From: Zygnema cylindricum
Taxonomy: Eukaryota; Streptophyta; Zygnematophyceae; Zygnematales; Zygnemataceae
NCBI GenBank assembly: GCA_037447655.1
Contig: JBBHKE010001452.1
Span: forward strand, 1-64,000
Direction: 5' to 3'
Length of the DNA: 64,000 nt
Position 1 is the first letter of the stretch. Every line of letters starts with the position of its first letter. The position numbers and the translations under genes are program-made. This document shows positions 23,062 through 33,914 of this stretch, in pieces. The notes beneath the pieces were generated by a model that ran no database searches, was not told the DNA's origin, and saw only the letters and a program-made list of their open reading frames with translations.

Positions 23062-24263
23062 CCGTAGAGCTGCTTGATTTCGGTCCACTTAAGTGGACTA
23101 TGAGCAAACAAACTTTGAGGAATTACAACGGATGATCGGTGGAGAATTTGACATGTGGTCTTCTAATGGAAAAGTCTTAAAATGACCTCTTCTATTGGAA
23201 TAAATTGTTGGCTTCCTAATCTTGGTACTTTTAATGAGTTAAGTAAAATTGGTCGTAATATGTGCAAACTTGGTTGGCAAAAGTGGGTGTAAAAAAATGT
23301 GTTCAATTTTACTCGTTTTGAAATCGAAACTCAAGGACCCTTTGCCCCGAATGACAATATTGGGTGCTGCATTGTATTCTGGTGCTAGATTTTCCCAATC
23401 AGATGATAATGCACCTCGTTTTTTTGAAGGAAACTCGAGACCAAATTTCGCATTTGATGGCTTAATTTGAACACCTTATCGGAAAGTAACCTCATTTGAA
23501 CGTAATTCAACCTAACTCGAATAACGCATTTTTTGCGAAGACCAGCTAGGGTTGGACGTATTAGGAGCGTTTGCATCATCGCAACATCTCCCTAGAATAT
23601 TCCCAACTTCTTTCTTGGTACTCAAAAAAAAAGCCATAGGAGAGCGCTTGTAATTCGTGAGAGCGAGTTATTAGTAAAATACGGTCTCATTATCACCATC
23701 CGATTGACTGGAAAGGGATTGCTGGCCATGGGAAGAGAAATTCGGCTGTTGCTAATGAAAAATGTACCTGTGATTCGTCTGAACCGGTATGGACACACCA
23801 ATACAAACTGTCCCAAATTTGGCATTTGAAGTCGAAACTTCAACATCGTATCGGAATATGACTTTGTTTTATCATAAAAAAAACTTTTTTCAATATTTCA
23901 TATTTCGGGAAAACAAGGTCAAAATTGGGTTGTGTTCAGAGTAATAGCCTGTTGCATAGGCTTCTCTAAATACCACTTAATTTCGAGTTGATTTTCTCCA
24001 AACATGTTATGTTGAATAGTCTAAAGTCTATAAAACCTTGTCTTAGCCCAGTAAGGTGTTAAAGTATCTTCTTCAACTGCAAAATTTGCCAAGTCTGTCG
24101 ATATCGGTGGTTTTTTGATTAAATCGCTTCAAAAGGCACCGGATTTTGTAGGATTTCGCTTAGTATAAGTTTTATTTTTGATCTATTCTTAAAAGTAAAC
24201 CAAGGGAAGTATGGAACGTACTAACACGACAGACACTAGTTAACATGACGGTAAATTGTCGTT

Positions 24264-24731
24264 TTACGTCGAAAAGTGAGTGCCGTAAATAGAGGGGGGA
24301 GGGGGGTTTACGGTACTTAGTCGGATCTTTGGCGTTTTTGAAAGATAGTTGGCATTTTCCAAAGAACGGCCGAAATTTGCCCCGGTACCCGATTTAAGGG
24401 TACCACTTCCCGTTTCACTCTTGTTTCCTCTCGGTTTGCGGCTAAATTTGCCGGAATACGGCGTGCGATAGCCAAGGTTGATTGTTTTTCGACTCGGCAA
24501 CACAATCTCCAACACACTCTCCACGTACTCAGCCCAAATGACCCTCTCTTCCAGCCTCGCTTTTCCGCTAAAAACGAGGCTCTCCCATCTCGTTAACGTG
24601 GAGCATGTTTTTGGCCGCCCCCGCCTTCGGCGGGGGCGGACCCTCCCTTTCACAAGGCCTTCGGCCATCAACCTCTTCAAATCGACCGAAAACAGCTCAT
24701 CGTACACGACATCCCATTCTTTGCAAAACAA
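24264..24731 (-). CDS. Hypothetical 155-aa open frame with AT-hook-like core
   Basis: The frame starts MFCKEWDVVYDELFSVDLKR and contains RRRRGRPK at about residues 34-41, which has the GRP core of an AT-hook. That stretch is encoded by one arm of a perfect GC hairpin (24615-24639), so the motif may be a by-product of the DNA structure rather than a selected DNA-binding element. The remainder is Ser/Lys/Gly-rich with no other motif. It lies wholly in the spacer between the large direct repeats, with no visible promoter or splice structure. I do not recognise it and doubt that it is expressed. Confidence 0.2.
   Translation of the reverse strand: MFCKEWDVVYDELFSVDLKRLMAEGLVKGRVRPRRRRGRPKTCSTLTRWESLVFSGKARLEERVIWAEYVESVLEIVLPSRKTINLGYRTPYSGKFSRKPRGNKSETGSGTLKSGTGANFGRSLENANYLSKTPKIRLSTVNPPPPSIYGTHFST
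24555..24605 (+). repeat. 51-bp direct repeat, first copy
   Basis: CCTCGCTTTTCC to GTTAACGTGGAGCA, repeated at 24798-24848 with a single visible substitution. The two copies are 243 bp apart. Confidence 0.85.
24615..24639 (+). repeat. GC-rich perfect hairpin
   Basis: CCGCCCCCGCC and its exact complement around a TTC loop, an 11-bp stem in otherwise AT-richer DNA. Confidence 0.85.
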
Positions 24732-24797
24732 TCCGCATTTAGGTACCTTGGACTACACGGTTCTGTGTACTCAGCCCTCTTTTTTCCCCTTGTCCAC

Positions 24798-24848
24798 CCT
24801 CGCTTTTCCCCTAAAAACGAGGCTCTCCCATCTCGTTAACGTGGAGCA
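24798..24848 (+). repeat. 51-bp direct repeat, second copy
   Basis: Partner of 24555-24605. Both contain AAAACGAGGCTCTCCC. No element ends are apparent around them. Confidence 0.85.
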
Positions 24849-25212
24849 GGTTATTCTCCCCTGGTGGATTTGAACTCTCCCTTGCGGAACACTTTCGGCT
24901 TTCGACCTTCCACCAACACGTTCCAATGAAAACCACCTTTTTTCCCACCTCTTGTGTTTATATGCTTAAGTTCATTCCCCTCTCTCTCTCACACATATCA
25001 CATTCCACGTGCCACAACTCTCCAAACGACATTATAACCGTTCATTTGCAAAAACTTAACCAAGCCAATATAGCAACGTCATTCCAAACCAAATCACCAT
25101 CGTTTACAACGTCATTTCCAAAGCCATCCTAGACTCTACCAACACCTTTCATTTTCAGACTTCAAGTTTTCCACTCGTTCTCCCACTATCTTCTTCCCGT
25201 TCTACCACAGTT

Positions 25213-26766
25213 CGATGTACGAAAACGTATGGAAACCGTCCCCTTAACCTTAAAAATCCTTAAAGAATCATAAAAACGTACGGAAAACATACGGAAATGT
25301 ACGTCGTTGTACGACATGTGTACCCTAAAAAACATAGGCGTACGGATAATGTAAGGAAACTGTACTGTAATTTACCGAAATGTACGAAATGCACGGGAAG
25401 TACCCCAAACACCCTAAAATCCCCCCATCACTAACCCTAAAAGTACTGAAATATACGGACTCCGTACGTATATGTACGAAAAATGTAAGTCCGTATAACT
25501 AAAATATACGGAAAAGTACGAAAATGTACCTAAAATTCTCAAAATAATAACCGTCAAAAGTACGAAAAAATACGGACACTGTACGTTAATGTACGAATAA
25601 TAGTTGGTTGTTAAACATAAATATTTGAGAACGCACGAGAATGTACCCTAAAATTCCTCAAACACCCTAAAAGTATTGAAATGTACGAAAATAGTACGCA
25701 AATGTACGCAAATGTACGGGTCAATAGTGAAGTACGCATTTAATAACATTTTTTTCATCGTTAAATGCGTATCGTGCGTAGTATTCGCTCCTTCGTTTCG
25801 TGCGTATTATGCGCACTGGACAACTATGGTGAAAATCCTAAAAAACCCTAAAATCCTAAAAAAAAACCTAAAAAATCCTAAATAACCCTAAGAAGTCCTA
25901 AAAACCGCTCTCATGCAGCCGCACATTCACTCATCCAAACTTCACAAACGTCTACGAATGTCACAAATTCTATGCGACGTCACAAACAATTTTGAACAAT
26001 CCGGGTCGTCATCACAGATGGTAGACGTTGTCAGCCGTCACGGGCATTGTCAGCGTATACAACCGTCACACCATTGAGTAACATTTTTTTTGTGTTAGGG
26101 ACACTTGAAATCCGGGTCCGCCGGATCTGCGCTAAAAATCAAAGTAAGTTCGCGAAGTTTCAAGTACATGGAGACGCACCCTTAGGGTTGTATCGCCCAA
26201 AACGATTTTTTTATGATGCGCATTTTGGCCCTTAGGGCATCTCGCCCTAAAAGAAAGTCTGTCGAGTTTTGTCGCCCGTCAACACTGTGCAAAAAACGAC
26301 AAAAAATATGACCGTACATACACGGTCGTCCTTGTTGGCAGTCGTAGATTAGCCTGTAACTAAAAAACGATCCGAACAGCCTGGAAGATCAAAAACATAT
26401 TGTCCCTAGCGAACTTATTTTTTTTTTTGACAGCAGGTTTTTTCTCTAGGGATGTTGTTTCCGTCTGACACGCGTTTCCCACTAGAAAATGGATGGACCA
26501 CTGGATGCGACAGTGGAGCCGTACAATATTCAAATATCCGTACATATCCTTCATGAAATACGGACATGTATCGTAATCAACGTCCGAGATTCGTAGACTT
26601 TGGGCGTATCGCGACGGCTAAAAACAAAACAATCGACCAATAGAATCTCGTACTCAGCTGTCATCACTACAAATGTACAAAAGTACAAATAGCAGGCTTG
26701 ACGAATGGCTGATCGTTAGGCGATTTGTCTTCTGGTTTCTCGCCAGACAAAAAGAAACGTCTTTAA
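25213..26766 (+). repeat. Large direct repeat A2, copy 2 (1554 bp)
   Basis: Copy of 21509-23061. It starts inside the hAT-like sequence and lacks that element's left 90 bp, so this is the secondary copy at its left boundary. The hAT right terminus GGACAACTATG is retained at about 25819-25829. Confidence 0.95.
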
Positions 26767-27142
26767 GACTCTTTATTGCAAAAAATGCAATGGTAAAAGC
26801 ATTTGTGCACAAAAGGGGTAAAAATGAAAAAACGTTTAAAGACTACAATAGTCACAAGAATGTAAGTTACAGTCGATACAAGTTGCGGCGCAGGGAATAT
26901 CCGTACATCCTGAAAACCAAAGGACACTTAGGAGGTCCTTTCTACAGGGTTTTTACTTTTTAGGGTTTAATGTAGTTTTTTAACGTTCGATCGAAGTGAA
27001 TCCAATTTTTTCATTTGCTGTTTTAACAACCTTTTTTTATCGACGTGGAACCACGGGCGCTCGTGGTGTACACGTGGATCCTCGTTAGGGCGTGTTTTTA
27101 ATCGTACAATATTGACTATACTGGCTTCCAAAAATGTGTTGG
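26767..27142. other. Unannotated, no gene seen
   Basis: Mixed sequence after the second repeat copy. The open frame of 96 codons at 26673-26963 crosses the repeat boundary and shows no motifs, so I do not call it. Confidence 0.3.
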
Positions 27143-27146
27143 CTTT

Positions 27147-27689
27147 CAATCGCTATTAGAGTATATAACGCCAATTCGGTGCCCTTTTAAAAAAAAAAAA
27201 AAGCCGAAATACAATCCATAATTCTATTTTTTCCATTATTCTAATTAGGTTTTTTTTTCAATTAGCGTTAATAATGGAAGTACACTGCGATGGAAATAGT
27301 GTGGTGTACGAACAGGATATTTCTGTACAAAATGGTACTTTTTGAATTACAAAGGCATAAAAGACACTTAACATTATTGCGCACACATGTGAATGTGCAC
27401 TGGAAGAAAGAGATGCAAACTCGTCGAAAAAAATCACGTTCTCATATGTTCGTCAGTCGACCGTGTGAACAGCGCGACGGCGTACGAATTGTCAGATTTT
27501 GTACGAATACACATATTTCTGTAGACATCGAAAGGGCGGGTATTTATTATTCAGGACAACCAAAATTACAGTTAGGGATTAATTAGTATATATATTTTTT
27601 TTTAAAAAAAATAAATCCCGATTAGTGTTAATAACACTATTTTTTTTTTAACGCTATTTATTCCTTAACTCTAATAGCGATTGACGGTG
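27147..27689. mobile_element. CACCG-type MITE, about 540-bp class
   Basis: CAATCGCTATTAGAGTATA at the left and ACTCTAATAGCGATTGACGGTG at the right are inverted repeats, with TA after the right end. The left terminal bases are eroded. The GTACGAAC and TCAGATTTTGTACGAATAC blocks match the copy at 58913. Confidence 0.6.
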
Positions 27690-27691
27690 TA

Positions 27692-28078
27692 CAGTACAGA
27701 CTAGGTTTCTTACGAGTTGGCCCACAGTACTGTATAGCTAAACTAGTCCGTACACTATATCGCATTTACACCTTAAATTTAAAAACTGAACGCTTAAAAA
27801 AACAAGACATGTGGATTTCATTGGTCGTACCGTTCCAGTACGGCCAAGTGTTGCTCCAACCGATAAAAAAATAATGGTCAATCGTTAGGTGACACGTAGG
27901 GTGAAATGCAAAACAAAGCTGAAACTACAGAATTTCTTCGTTTTCTTTACGTTTTTTTTTTTTTTTTCGGTTTCTCCGGGTTATCCAGACGCCACTCTAT
28001 TCAAGAAAAAATTATGAACCAGCGCGTGGCGACGAAATAGTGTACTATAAATTTGTCGTTACTGACCGCCCATGAGCA
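27692..28078. other. Unannotated, no gene seen
   Basis: GTAC-rich text with a T run at 27950-27968; no bounded feature. Confidence 0.3.
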
Positions 28079-28379
28079 TAGTTCAAAAGTAGGTGAAAGT
28101 AGGCCCATACAATATGCCTATTGTACCCAAAACATACAATATGACCTTAAGACCCATATTGTATTCGGACCTATTCGGACCAATTAAAACATTCGGACCA
28201 AACATTGGACCAATTAAAACATTCGGACCAAAAGAATTTGTTACACCGTCAGATTCGGACGATCGGACGGTCGATGATCAAAGTAGCGATCTAAGAAGAT
28301 CACATGAAAAGCCTATAACACAACTTACGATAAAGGCGCCGACCAAAGGCCTACCATAAAAACGCCTACTTTTGAACTA
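28079..28379 (+). mobile_element. TAGTTCAAAAGTAGG MITE, copy 1
   Basis: TAGTTCAAAAGTAGGTG at the left is matched inversely by CGCCTACTTTTGAACTA at the right. The interior (CCATATTGTATTCGGACC, GGCGCCGACCAAAGGCC) is present in opposite orientation at 33915-34181. A 25-bp internal duplication (ACCAATTAAAACATTCGG) makes this copy longer. Confidence 0.75.
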
Positions 28380-28699
28380 TGGCCCATGTCAGTTATGTCT
28401 TTATAGCTGTCCAAACGACAATTTTTTTTAAAAAGGTTTTGACTTTTGAGATGGGTAAAGAACAGGGCTGTTCGATGCACAGCATATAGCGACCGTACAA
28501 ATTGCGTATTTATTAATTTAGTACGCCTGGGTTTCTAGTTATAGACGTATCTAAATTTGATTGGCCTGAAGGATGTCAAAAATAAAAAGGTGTCCGTGTA
28601 TAACCCATGGATCCTTTCCCCTTTTTCTCTGCGGAAAAAAATATGAATTTTGTCGCGATCTCGATTTTTCGCGAGTCAATACTGTGGACATTTCAACAT

Positions 28700-28778
28700 A
28701 TTTAGGTTTCTAGGGTTTCTAGGAATTCTAGGGTTTCTAGGAATTCTAGGGATTCTAGGGTTTCTACTTTCTAGGGAA
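28700..28778 (+). repeat. Telomere-like degenerate TCTAGGG repeat
   Basis: Successive units of TTTCTAGGG and AATTCTAGGG, roughly 10-bp spacing, resemble a decayed TTTAGGG-type interstitial telomeric repeat or a minisatellite derived from it. Confidence 0.5.
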
Positions 28779-29311
28779 GTTTCACCGGTTTACCGAGTTT
28801 GAACGGTTCTGTACGGAAGAATCCAACCGTCAGTTTTAGGGTTTCAAAATTCTCAAATTTGAATTTTGGTTTCAAAAACAAATTGCTTCCTAGAGCGAAA
28901 CCGCACTTATGGTAATATCTCTTATAATTATAAATACTTACGATAGCACCTCATGAGAATGTAGACAAAGTCTATCCCAGGCTTCAACTTCCCCGCAACA
29001 AGACAAAACGACAAATGGATTTTTTTGTTTGATGCCATAACAAAAAATCCGGCAGTCTTTAATGTTTTTTGTCACAATTCGGACGCATGCGACCGGCCAT
29101 ATCTCCAAATATAATATAAAAGCTTCGAAACGAAGTATATTGTGTACATTCTGCGTGCCGTACTAAATTTTATTTTTACTTTGGTTTTTCCACAAGCTAC
29201 AACATTTATCGCTGACCGGAAGCCCAAACTATTTACGTTCCCTGAAATCTACGGACGAGATTAGTTCTGGACGCATGAGATTTCCGAATCCGATATTACA
29301 GTACCGTACTA
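28779..29311. other. Unannotated, no gene seen
   Basis: AT-rich sequence with one AAAACGACAAA motif at about 29005-29015; nothing else supported. Confidence 0.3.
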
Positions 29312-29528
29312 CACCGTGAATCGCTATTAGCGTCAATGTTTTTTTCGCCACTCAAAACATATTTTCTCCGTACACACTTGTCGGATTGCGGATCTGACGG
29401 TTTCGATTGAAAGGTAACATTCTCAGCTTCCGATTGGCGGTCTTAAATTGAAAATCGGACAAGTGTGTACGGAGAAAATATGTTTTAAGTGGCGAAAAAA
29501 ACATTGACGCTAATAGCAATTCACGGTG
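29312..29528. mobile_element. CACCGTG MITE, 216-bp class (cleanest copy)
   Basis: TA-flanked, CACCGTGAATCGCTATTAGC to GCTAATAGCAATTCACGGTG. The arms pair for about 77 bp through TTTTCTCCGTACACACTTGT and its complement, leaving a loop of about 60 bp. As RNA it would form one long hairpin. Confidence 0.85.
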
Positions 29529-29530
29529 TA

Positions 29531-30420
29531 CTGGACAAATCCGTAATTTTTTACTATTTAGGAACGTCGGTGACTGTACCCTAAGTCAAATGAATAAAAG
29601 AGTACGTCAGCCGACATCAGCCGACAGGACATTACCCTGCCGTACGGTACTGTACAGCGCAAAGTTCCAAACAAAATTTTGAGCAGTAAAAGTACGACCT
29701 TGTACAAGATTTGACTTTCATACGTTTACTGTATCACAACGATCCAAAATAAAAAATACGCCTGAATTCCACACTAAAACCAGTAACGATACTGTGCGAC
29801 TCCTCGTACGGACAGAGCACCGATCGTCGCATTATTAAATATGCGGCTACAAAATATTTTTCGAACCAAATTTAACATCCGCTCCGGAGTTTGTGAACAA
29901 TCCGTCAGAGGGTTAATCCGACACACAAAACGACAAAATGGCCGCAATCTCCGGCAGAATTCTGCGAGGCCGGGCGTCCGCGATTTTGGACGCACCTACA
30001 AAGCCAGAAGTGACGCTCGGCTTTGTACAGTTCGAAAACGACAAAGTCCAAGGACAGAATTGACGGATACGAAGCGGGAAAGCGTTCGACCGTCGAACGG
30101 TCTTGACGCGGAACGCACAGGGCTGGAGGAGAGGGAGAGAGAGAGAGAGAGAGGGAGAGAGAGAGAGAGAGAGGGAGAGAGAGAGAGAGAGGAAGGAGAG
30201 GAGGGACATGATGAGAGGCAGAGATTTAGAGAGAAAGAAAATGATCGTAAACCCATCTAAAGGAGATGATTAATAAAGTCGAACAAAGAAGGATGACAAT
30301 ATTTTACCGAGATGAGCCGAGATGGGGGAGATTTAGAGGAGAGGTATTCAAGATTCATTATCATTATTATTATTACCATTATTATTAGAGAGAGAGAGAG
30401 TGAGAGAGAGAGAGAGAGAG
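29531..30420 (+). promoter_or_regulatory. Presumed promoter/5' UTR of the 30421 gene
   Basis: The segment contains AAAACGACAAAA at about 29935 and GAAAACGACAAAG at about 30033, a TATTAAATA-type sequence at 29831, and GA dinucleotide tracts at 30129-30195 and 30389-30421 directly before the ATG. GA tracts are frequent in plant core promoters and leaders. The open frame at 29841-30260 is partly GA-repeat-driven and is not called. Positions of transcription start are unknown. Confidence 0.4.
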
Positions 30421-31983
30421 ATGCGCTTACTTGACATGAGGTCCACAGAAGGACACGTGGCAGTCGCCAATGAGATGGCATTCATCTCTCACTCTCCACT
30501 GACAAAGGGACACGTGTCACCTGGCCACGTGTCCAACGGATCCTTCTCGAAAGATTCGGACCTATGGAGTCTTCTGTGCCGACAATTCCCATCCATATCC
30601 GACAAAGATCCCAAAACCCCAAACGAATATTCGGCCCAAGAACGCCAAAAAACGGATTGGATGACGTCATTGAAATCGGATCAGTTATTGGAACTGAAAT
30701 CGGAAAGAAAATCGGAACGAAACTCGGAACGGACGACGGAACAGAGAACGGAACGGAGAACGGAACGGGATTCGGAACGGAAAACGGAATGGAAAACAGA
30801 GTGGATTATTCAATGGGAAACGGAACGGAGAACTGAATCGACGAAGGGACCGAAAATGGAGTTGACAACGGAAACTGAAAGGAAATTTGAAACGGAACGG
30901 AGTACAGAAACTGAACGGAAAGACCGTTCTATGTCTCAACGGAAACCGTTTTTAGCGAAGGACACGAGTACAGCTCCGATTGATTCAGATTTTTTGAGAA
31001 ATTCATCAAAGGCAGGAAAAAAAGAACTTTTTGAATATTTTTTGACAGAGAATAGGAAAAGGGGACGTGTTTTCGATCAATTTTTAGAGCGCAAAAGAAA
31101 AATGTTAGGCAACATTAATTCTGGGTATCAAAGAAATTCGGAATCTTTGGAGAAATTTTGGGGAAAAAATGATTTTTTGGAAATGGGAGGATCATTGGGG
31201 AAAAGAGAATCTTTTGAAAAAGGAGATCTTTCGGCGGTTTGTAACAATTGGAAGCTTCAATCGAGTCCTTCTTTAGAACTTTCCGATGTTTTTTTCGATA
31301 AGTCGGGCAGCCCGAAAAGCGACATTTCATCCGATTTTCCTTTTGCAGGAGCTCCGAAGAAATTTGGAGGTAGGAGGGAGGAAGAAGAAGTGGGAAGGAC
31401 TCCTTTTTCCCGAAAAAGATCGATCGAAGATTTTGAAAAGAAAAGATTTTTTAAAAATTCGACATACGATCTGATTTCCCGATATGATTCTCCAGATGCA
31501 CGGAAGATTCAAAGTTCGAGAAAGTTAGTCCGTCAAAAATCGGATTCGTTGGCGGAAATGGACATTTCTCGACTTTTTGAAAGCTCCTTCCATTCTTTAT
31601 CGAGTCAAATTGGTCGAGAATCGACTTTCAATCACACTCATCCGAGTTTTAATATTGCAAAACATGAAAATTTTGTGAAATACCGGGGCGAAATTCCAAA
31701 AAGGTGGTTGTCTAATCTGTCAGGTTATGATTTACCTTCTCCAGAAAATTTGTCCCCGAAACGAGTTAAGGTAGCGGAGAGACATTTTTCGGAAGATTTT
31801 GAGGAATATTTGCCTAGAAAAGAAGAATGTTTCGATTCAAGAACAGAAATGGGGTTGGAAGACACAAAAGAGTTACAAAAAAATTCGAGGACTACTCCGG
31901 AAGTTTTTGTAAACAAAAAAAAACCGACGGCAAAATCAGAGCCATTAAGTTTGGAATTTCTCGATCTGGATTTGAAATTGTGA
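30421..31983 (+). CDS. SDLWSLLC-box / C-terminal LxLxL protein, paralogue 1
   Basis: A single uninterrupted frame gives 520 aa from this ATG. An ATG 21 bp upstream only adds GA-repeat residues, and later ATGs at 30436 and 30475 are possible. SDLWSLLC sits at residues 46-53, followed by an acidic/basic tail with DKDPKTP. Residues about 90-170 are an RTER/KTEW-type repeat encoded by CGGAAC-rich DNA. The middle and end are Lys/Ser/Phe/Glu-rich and probably disordered, with basic clusters (FSRKRS, EKKRFF) that could aid nuclear import. The protein ends LSLEFLDLDLKL, an LxLxL run like the EAR motifs that bind TOPLESS-type co-repressors in plants. The same N-terminal box and end type occur in the convergent gene at 50944-52470. 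No enzymatic or DNA-binding domain is recognised; the repressor-adaptor role is inference. Three CACGTG sites lie within the first coding 115 bp. Confidence 0.75.
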   Translation: MRLLDMRSTEGHVAVANEMAFISHSPLTKGHVSPGHVSNGSFSKDSDLWSLLCRQFPSISDKDPKTPNEYSAQERQKTDWMTSLKSDQLLELKSERKSERNSERTTEQRTERRTERDSERKTEWKTEWIIQWETERRTESTKGPKMELTTETERKFETERSTETERKDRSMSQRKPFLAKDTSTAPIDSDFLRNSSKAGKKELFEYFLTENRKRGRVFDQFLERKRKMLGNINSGYQRNSESLEKFWGKNDFLEMGGSLGKRESFEKGDLSAVCNNWKLQSSPSLELSDVFFDKSGSPKSDISSDFPFAGAPKKFGGRREEEEVGRTPFSRKRSIEDFEKKRFFKNSTYDLISRYDSPDARKIQSSRKLVRQKSDSLAEMDISRLFESSFHSLSSQIGRESTFNHTHPSFNIAKHENFVKYRGEIPKRWLSNLSGYDLPSPENLSPKRVKVAERHFSEDFEEYLPRKEECFDSRTEMGLEDTKELQKNSRTTPEVFVNKKKPTAKSEPLSLEFLDLDLKL

Positions 31984-33480
31984 AACTCTTTTTTTACTTT
32001 TTTATTTAAATTATATATTTACATCTGAAGGACTTCAATTGGCCGATAGTCGATGTACTATACTCTATTCATGACATAATTATGTAACACTGCCACTGCA
32101 TTTTTGAAATTTATTTTAAATTACCTTTAGATTTCTTCTAGATTGCTAAAGGTTTTCCTTAGATTTGTTCAAATCTTCATTTTGTATTGAGAAGAAAAAC
32201 TAGAGATTGGCAAGTGTGCTTTCTGTTTCTGATTTTCTCTGTTTTTTTGCATAGAAGTTAATCGTGTTTTTTTACTGAAAAAGTAGCAATTGTAGTCATG
32301 CTTATTATATATATACATATATGTTATTTATACACTTTATATTAGTGTAGAAGTCTTTGGAATTATTTAGCATTTTTAACTACAAAAATAGATGGCCTTA
32401 AATAGAAACTTGAAGATCTTATAAAAATCATCCTTAATCTGATGATTTTGTAATGTTAGCCTAGCTGTTTTAGAACTTAAAATAATTGATCTTGTTCCAT
32501 ACATGAAGTCGAAGGTTCGAGGTTCGATGACTTCATGTTTTTGAATGATGAGAGTTTTCAATATTCAGTTTTGACAATCTAATGTTTGCTGTTCAATCTT
32601 GAACGTTTGGTATTTTAAGCTTCAAGTTTGAAGTTTGACGTTGATATTCATTTTTACTTATTTTTGTTTACCGTTTGATGTTGATGTGAAACACTGAATG
32701 TTGGTATTCCAATCTTTCAATGTCTAATGTTTGTTGATGTTCTATGCTTGAGTTGGTGCTTGACCTGTAATGTTTGATGTTCTACATCAAATGTTAAATG
32801 TGTGATATGTGATATGTGATGTATGAAGTTTAAAATTTGGTCTTTTTGGTGATCAAAAATCAGGTTCTGCAACTGTGATTTAATGTTTGGTTGTCAGTGC
32901 AATAATCAACAACATATGCAACCACTCCACCATAGTAAAAGGTATTAAAGAATTGAAATGAGTTTCTAAGAGAAAGCTGATTATAAACTGAAATGATGAT
33001 TAGAGAATTCCTAACCTACTTGCTAGCATCTTCAAACTAGTGATGAAAGGAGTCATAGGCGCATTTCTGGTCGACTGTGTTTATACCAAAATCCCTTGGA
33101 CATGACATGAATTCAATTTGTGACACATTTCTACGATTCGTAGACAGCTTTGATATGATGTATTTATAAACTGACTCAGCACTTCCACTTGCCAACTCTT
33201 GTACAAGCTTGATTAACTTCATGCAAATGTGACGTTTTGTTGCAACTCACAACAGTATTGAAGTTGATTCAAAGGTGCACACCCATCGAAGAACACGAGG
33301 ACCGCTCGATTTTTGTTGTACAATCCTACAAACATCTTCTCGAACTCATATGAAAGTGATTAAGTAGATGGCGGATTGCGTAGTGCTAGGGTTTTAAACT
33401 GACAAGAGAGTTAATTGGAGCTTAATTAATTCACCAAAGTTACCTCATAATGATCTACAGAAACCTTAAGAATAAAAAAG
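31984..33480. other. Downstream region with TTGATGTTTGA-type simple repeats
   Basis: AT-rich probable 3' UTR just after the stop, then at about 32560-32850 cryptic repetition of GTTTGATGTT and TGTGATATG phrases. No further gene seen. Confidence 0.4.
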
Positions 33481-33482
33481 CA

Positions 33483-33699
33483 CACCGTGAATCGCTATTA
33501 GTGTTCATGTTTCTTTCGTCGCTTAGAACATCTTTTCTTCGTACATACGTGTCGAATTGTGGATCTGACGGTTGCGATCGAAAGGTAAGATTCTTAGCTT
33601 CCGATTGGCTGTCTGGAATATAAAACCGAACAAGTGTGTACGGAGAAAAGATGTTTTAAGGGGCAAACAAATTATCAACTCTAATAGCGATACAGGGTG
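33483..33699. mobile_element. CACCGTG MITE, 216-bp class
   Basis: CACCGTGAATCGCTATTAGTG at the left; the right end TAATAGCGATACAGGGTG is followed by TA. The loop TGCGATCGAAAGGTAAGATT matches other members. Confidence 0.75.
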
Positions 33700-33914
33700 T
33701 ACCGTCCAAGATGGAGGCAATGTTTCAGATCTTTTTGGTTGAGAGCGGGTATTAGTTGAACTGTTAACTGGTTCCATGGTCCGAACTGCGGAGAAACTAT
33801 GAGTTGGCATGGAACTGATGAATCCCGTTTAAACGGACACCATCTATGGTAAAATAAAATACGAAAGTGATACCATGGAGCATGAATTTCTAACGATTTC
33901 GCCGTCTTTTCCAT

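Larger units (their letters stand above)
23062..25212. other. Spacer between the two copies of repeat A2
   Basis: 2151 bp of unrelated sequence. It holds one 155-codon minus-strand open frame (24264-24731), a GC-rich hairpin and a pair of 51-bp direct repeats. I see no transposon ends at its borders and no gene family. Confidence 0.6.

Noticed and set aside
21509-26766. Interpretation as a second LTR element
   Set aside because: The ends are CGATG and TTTAA, no retroelement proteins lie between, and the left boundary is inside a hAT-like element.
28093-28359. 88-codon frame with GPIKTFGP repeats
   Set aside because: It lies entirely within a MITE, and the repeat is the 25-bp DNA duplication of that MITE.
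29841-30260. 139-codon plus-strand frame upstream of paralogue 1
   Set aside because: Its second half is GA-microsatellite and its first half has no motif; more likely promoter or leader sequence.
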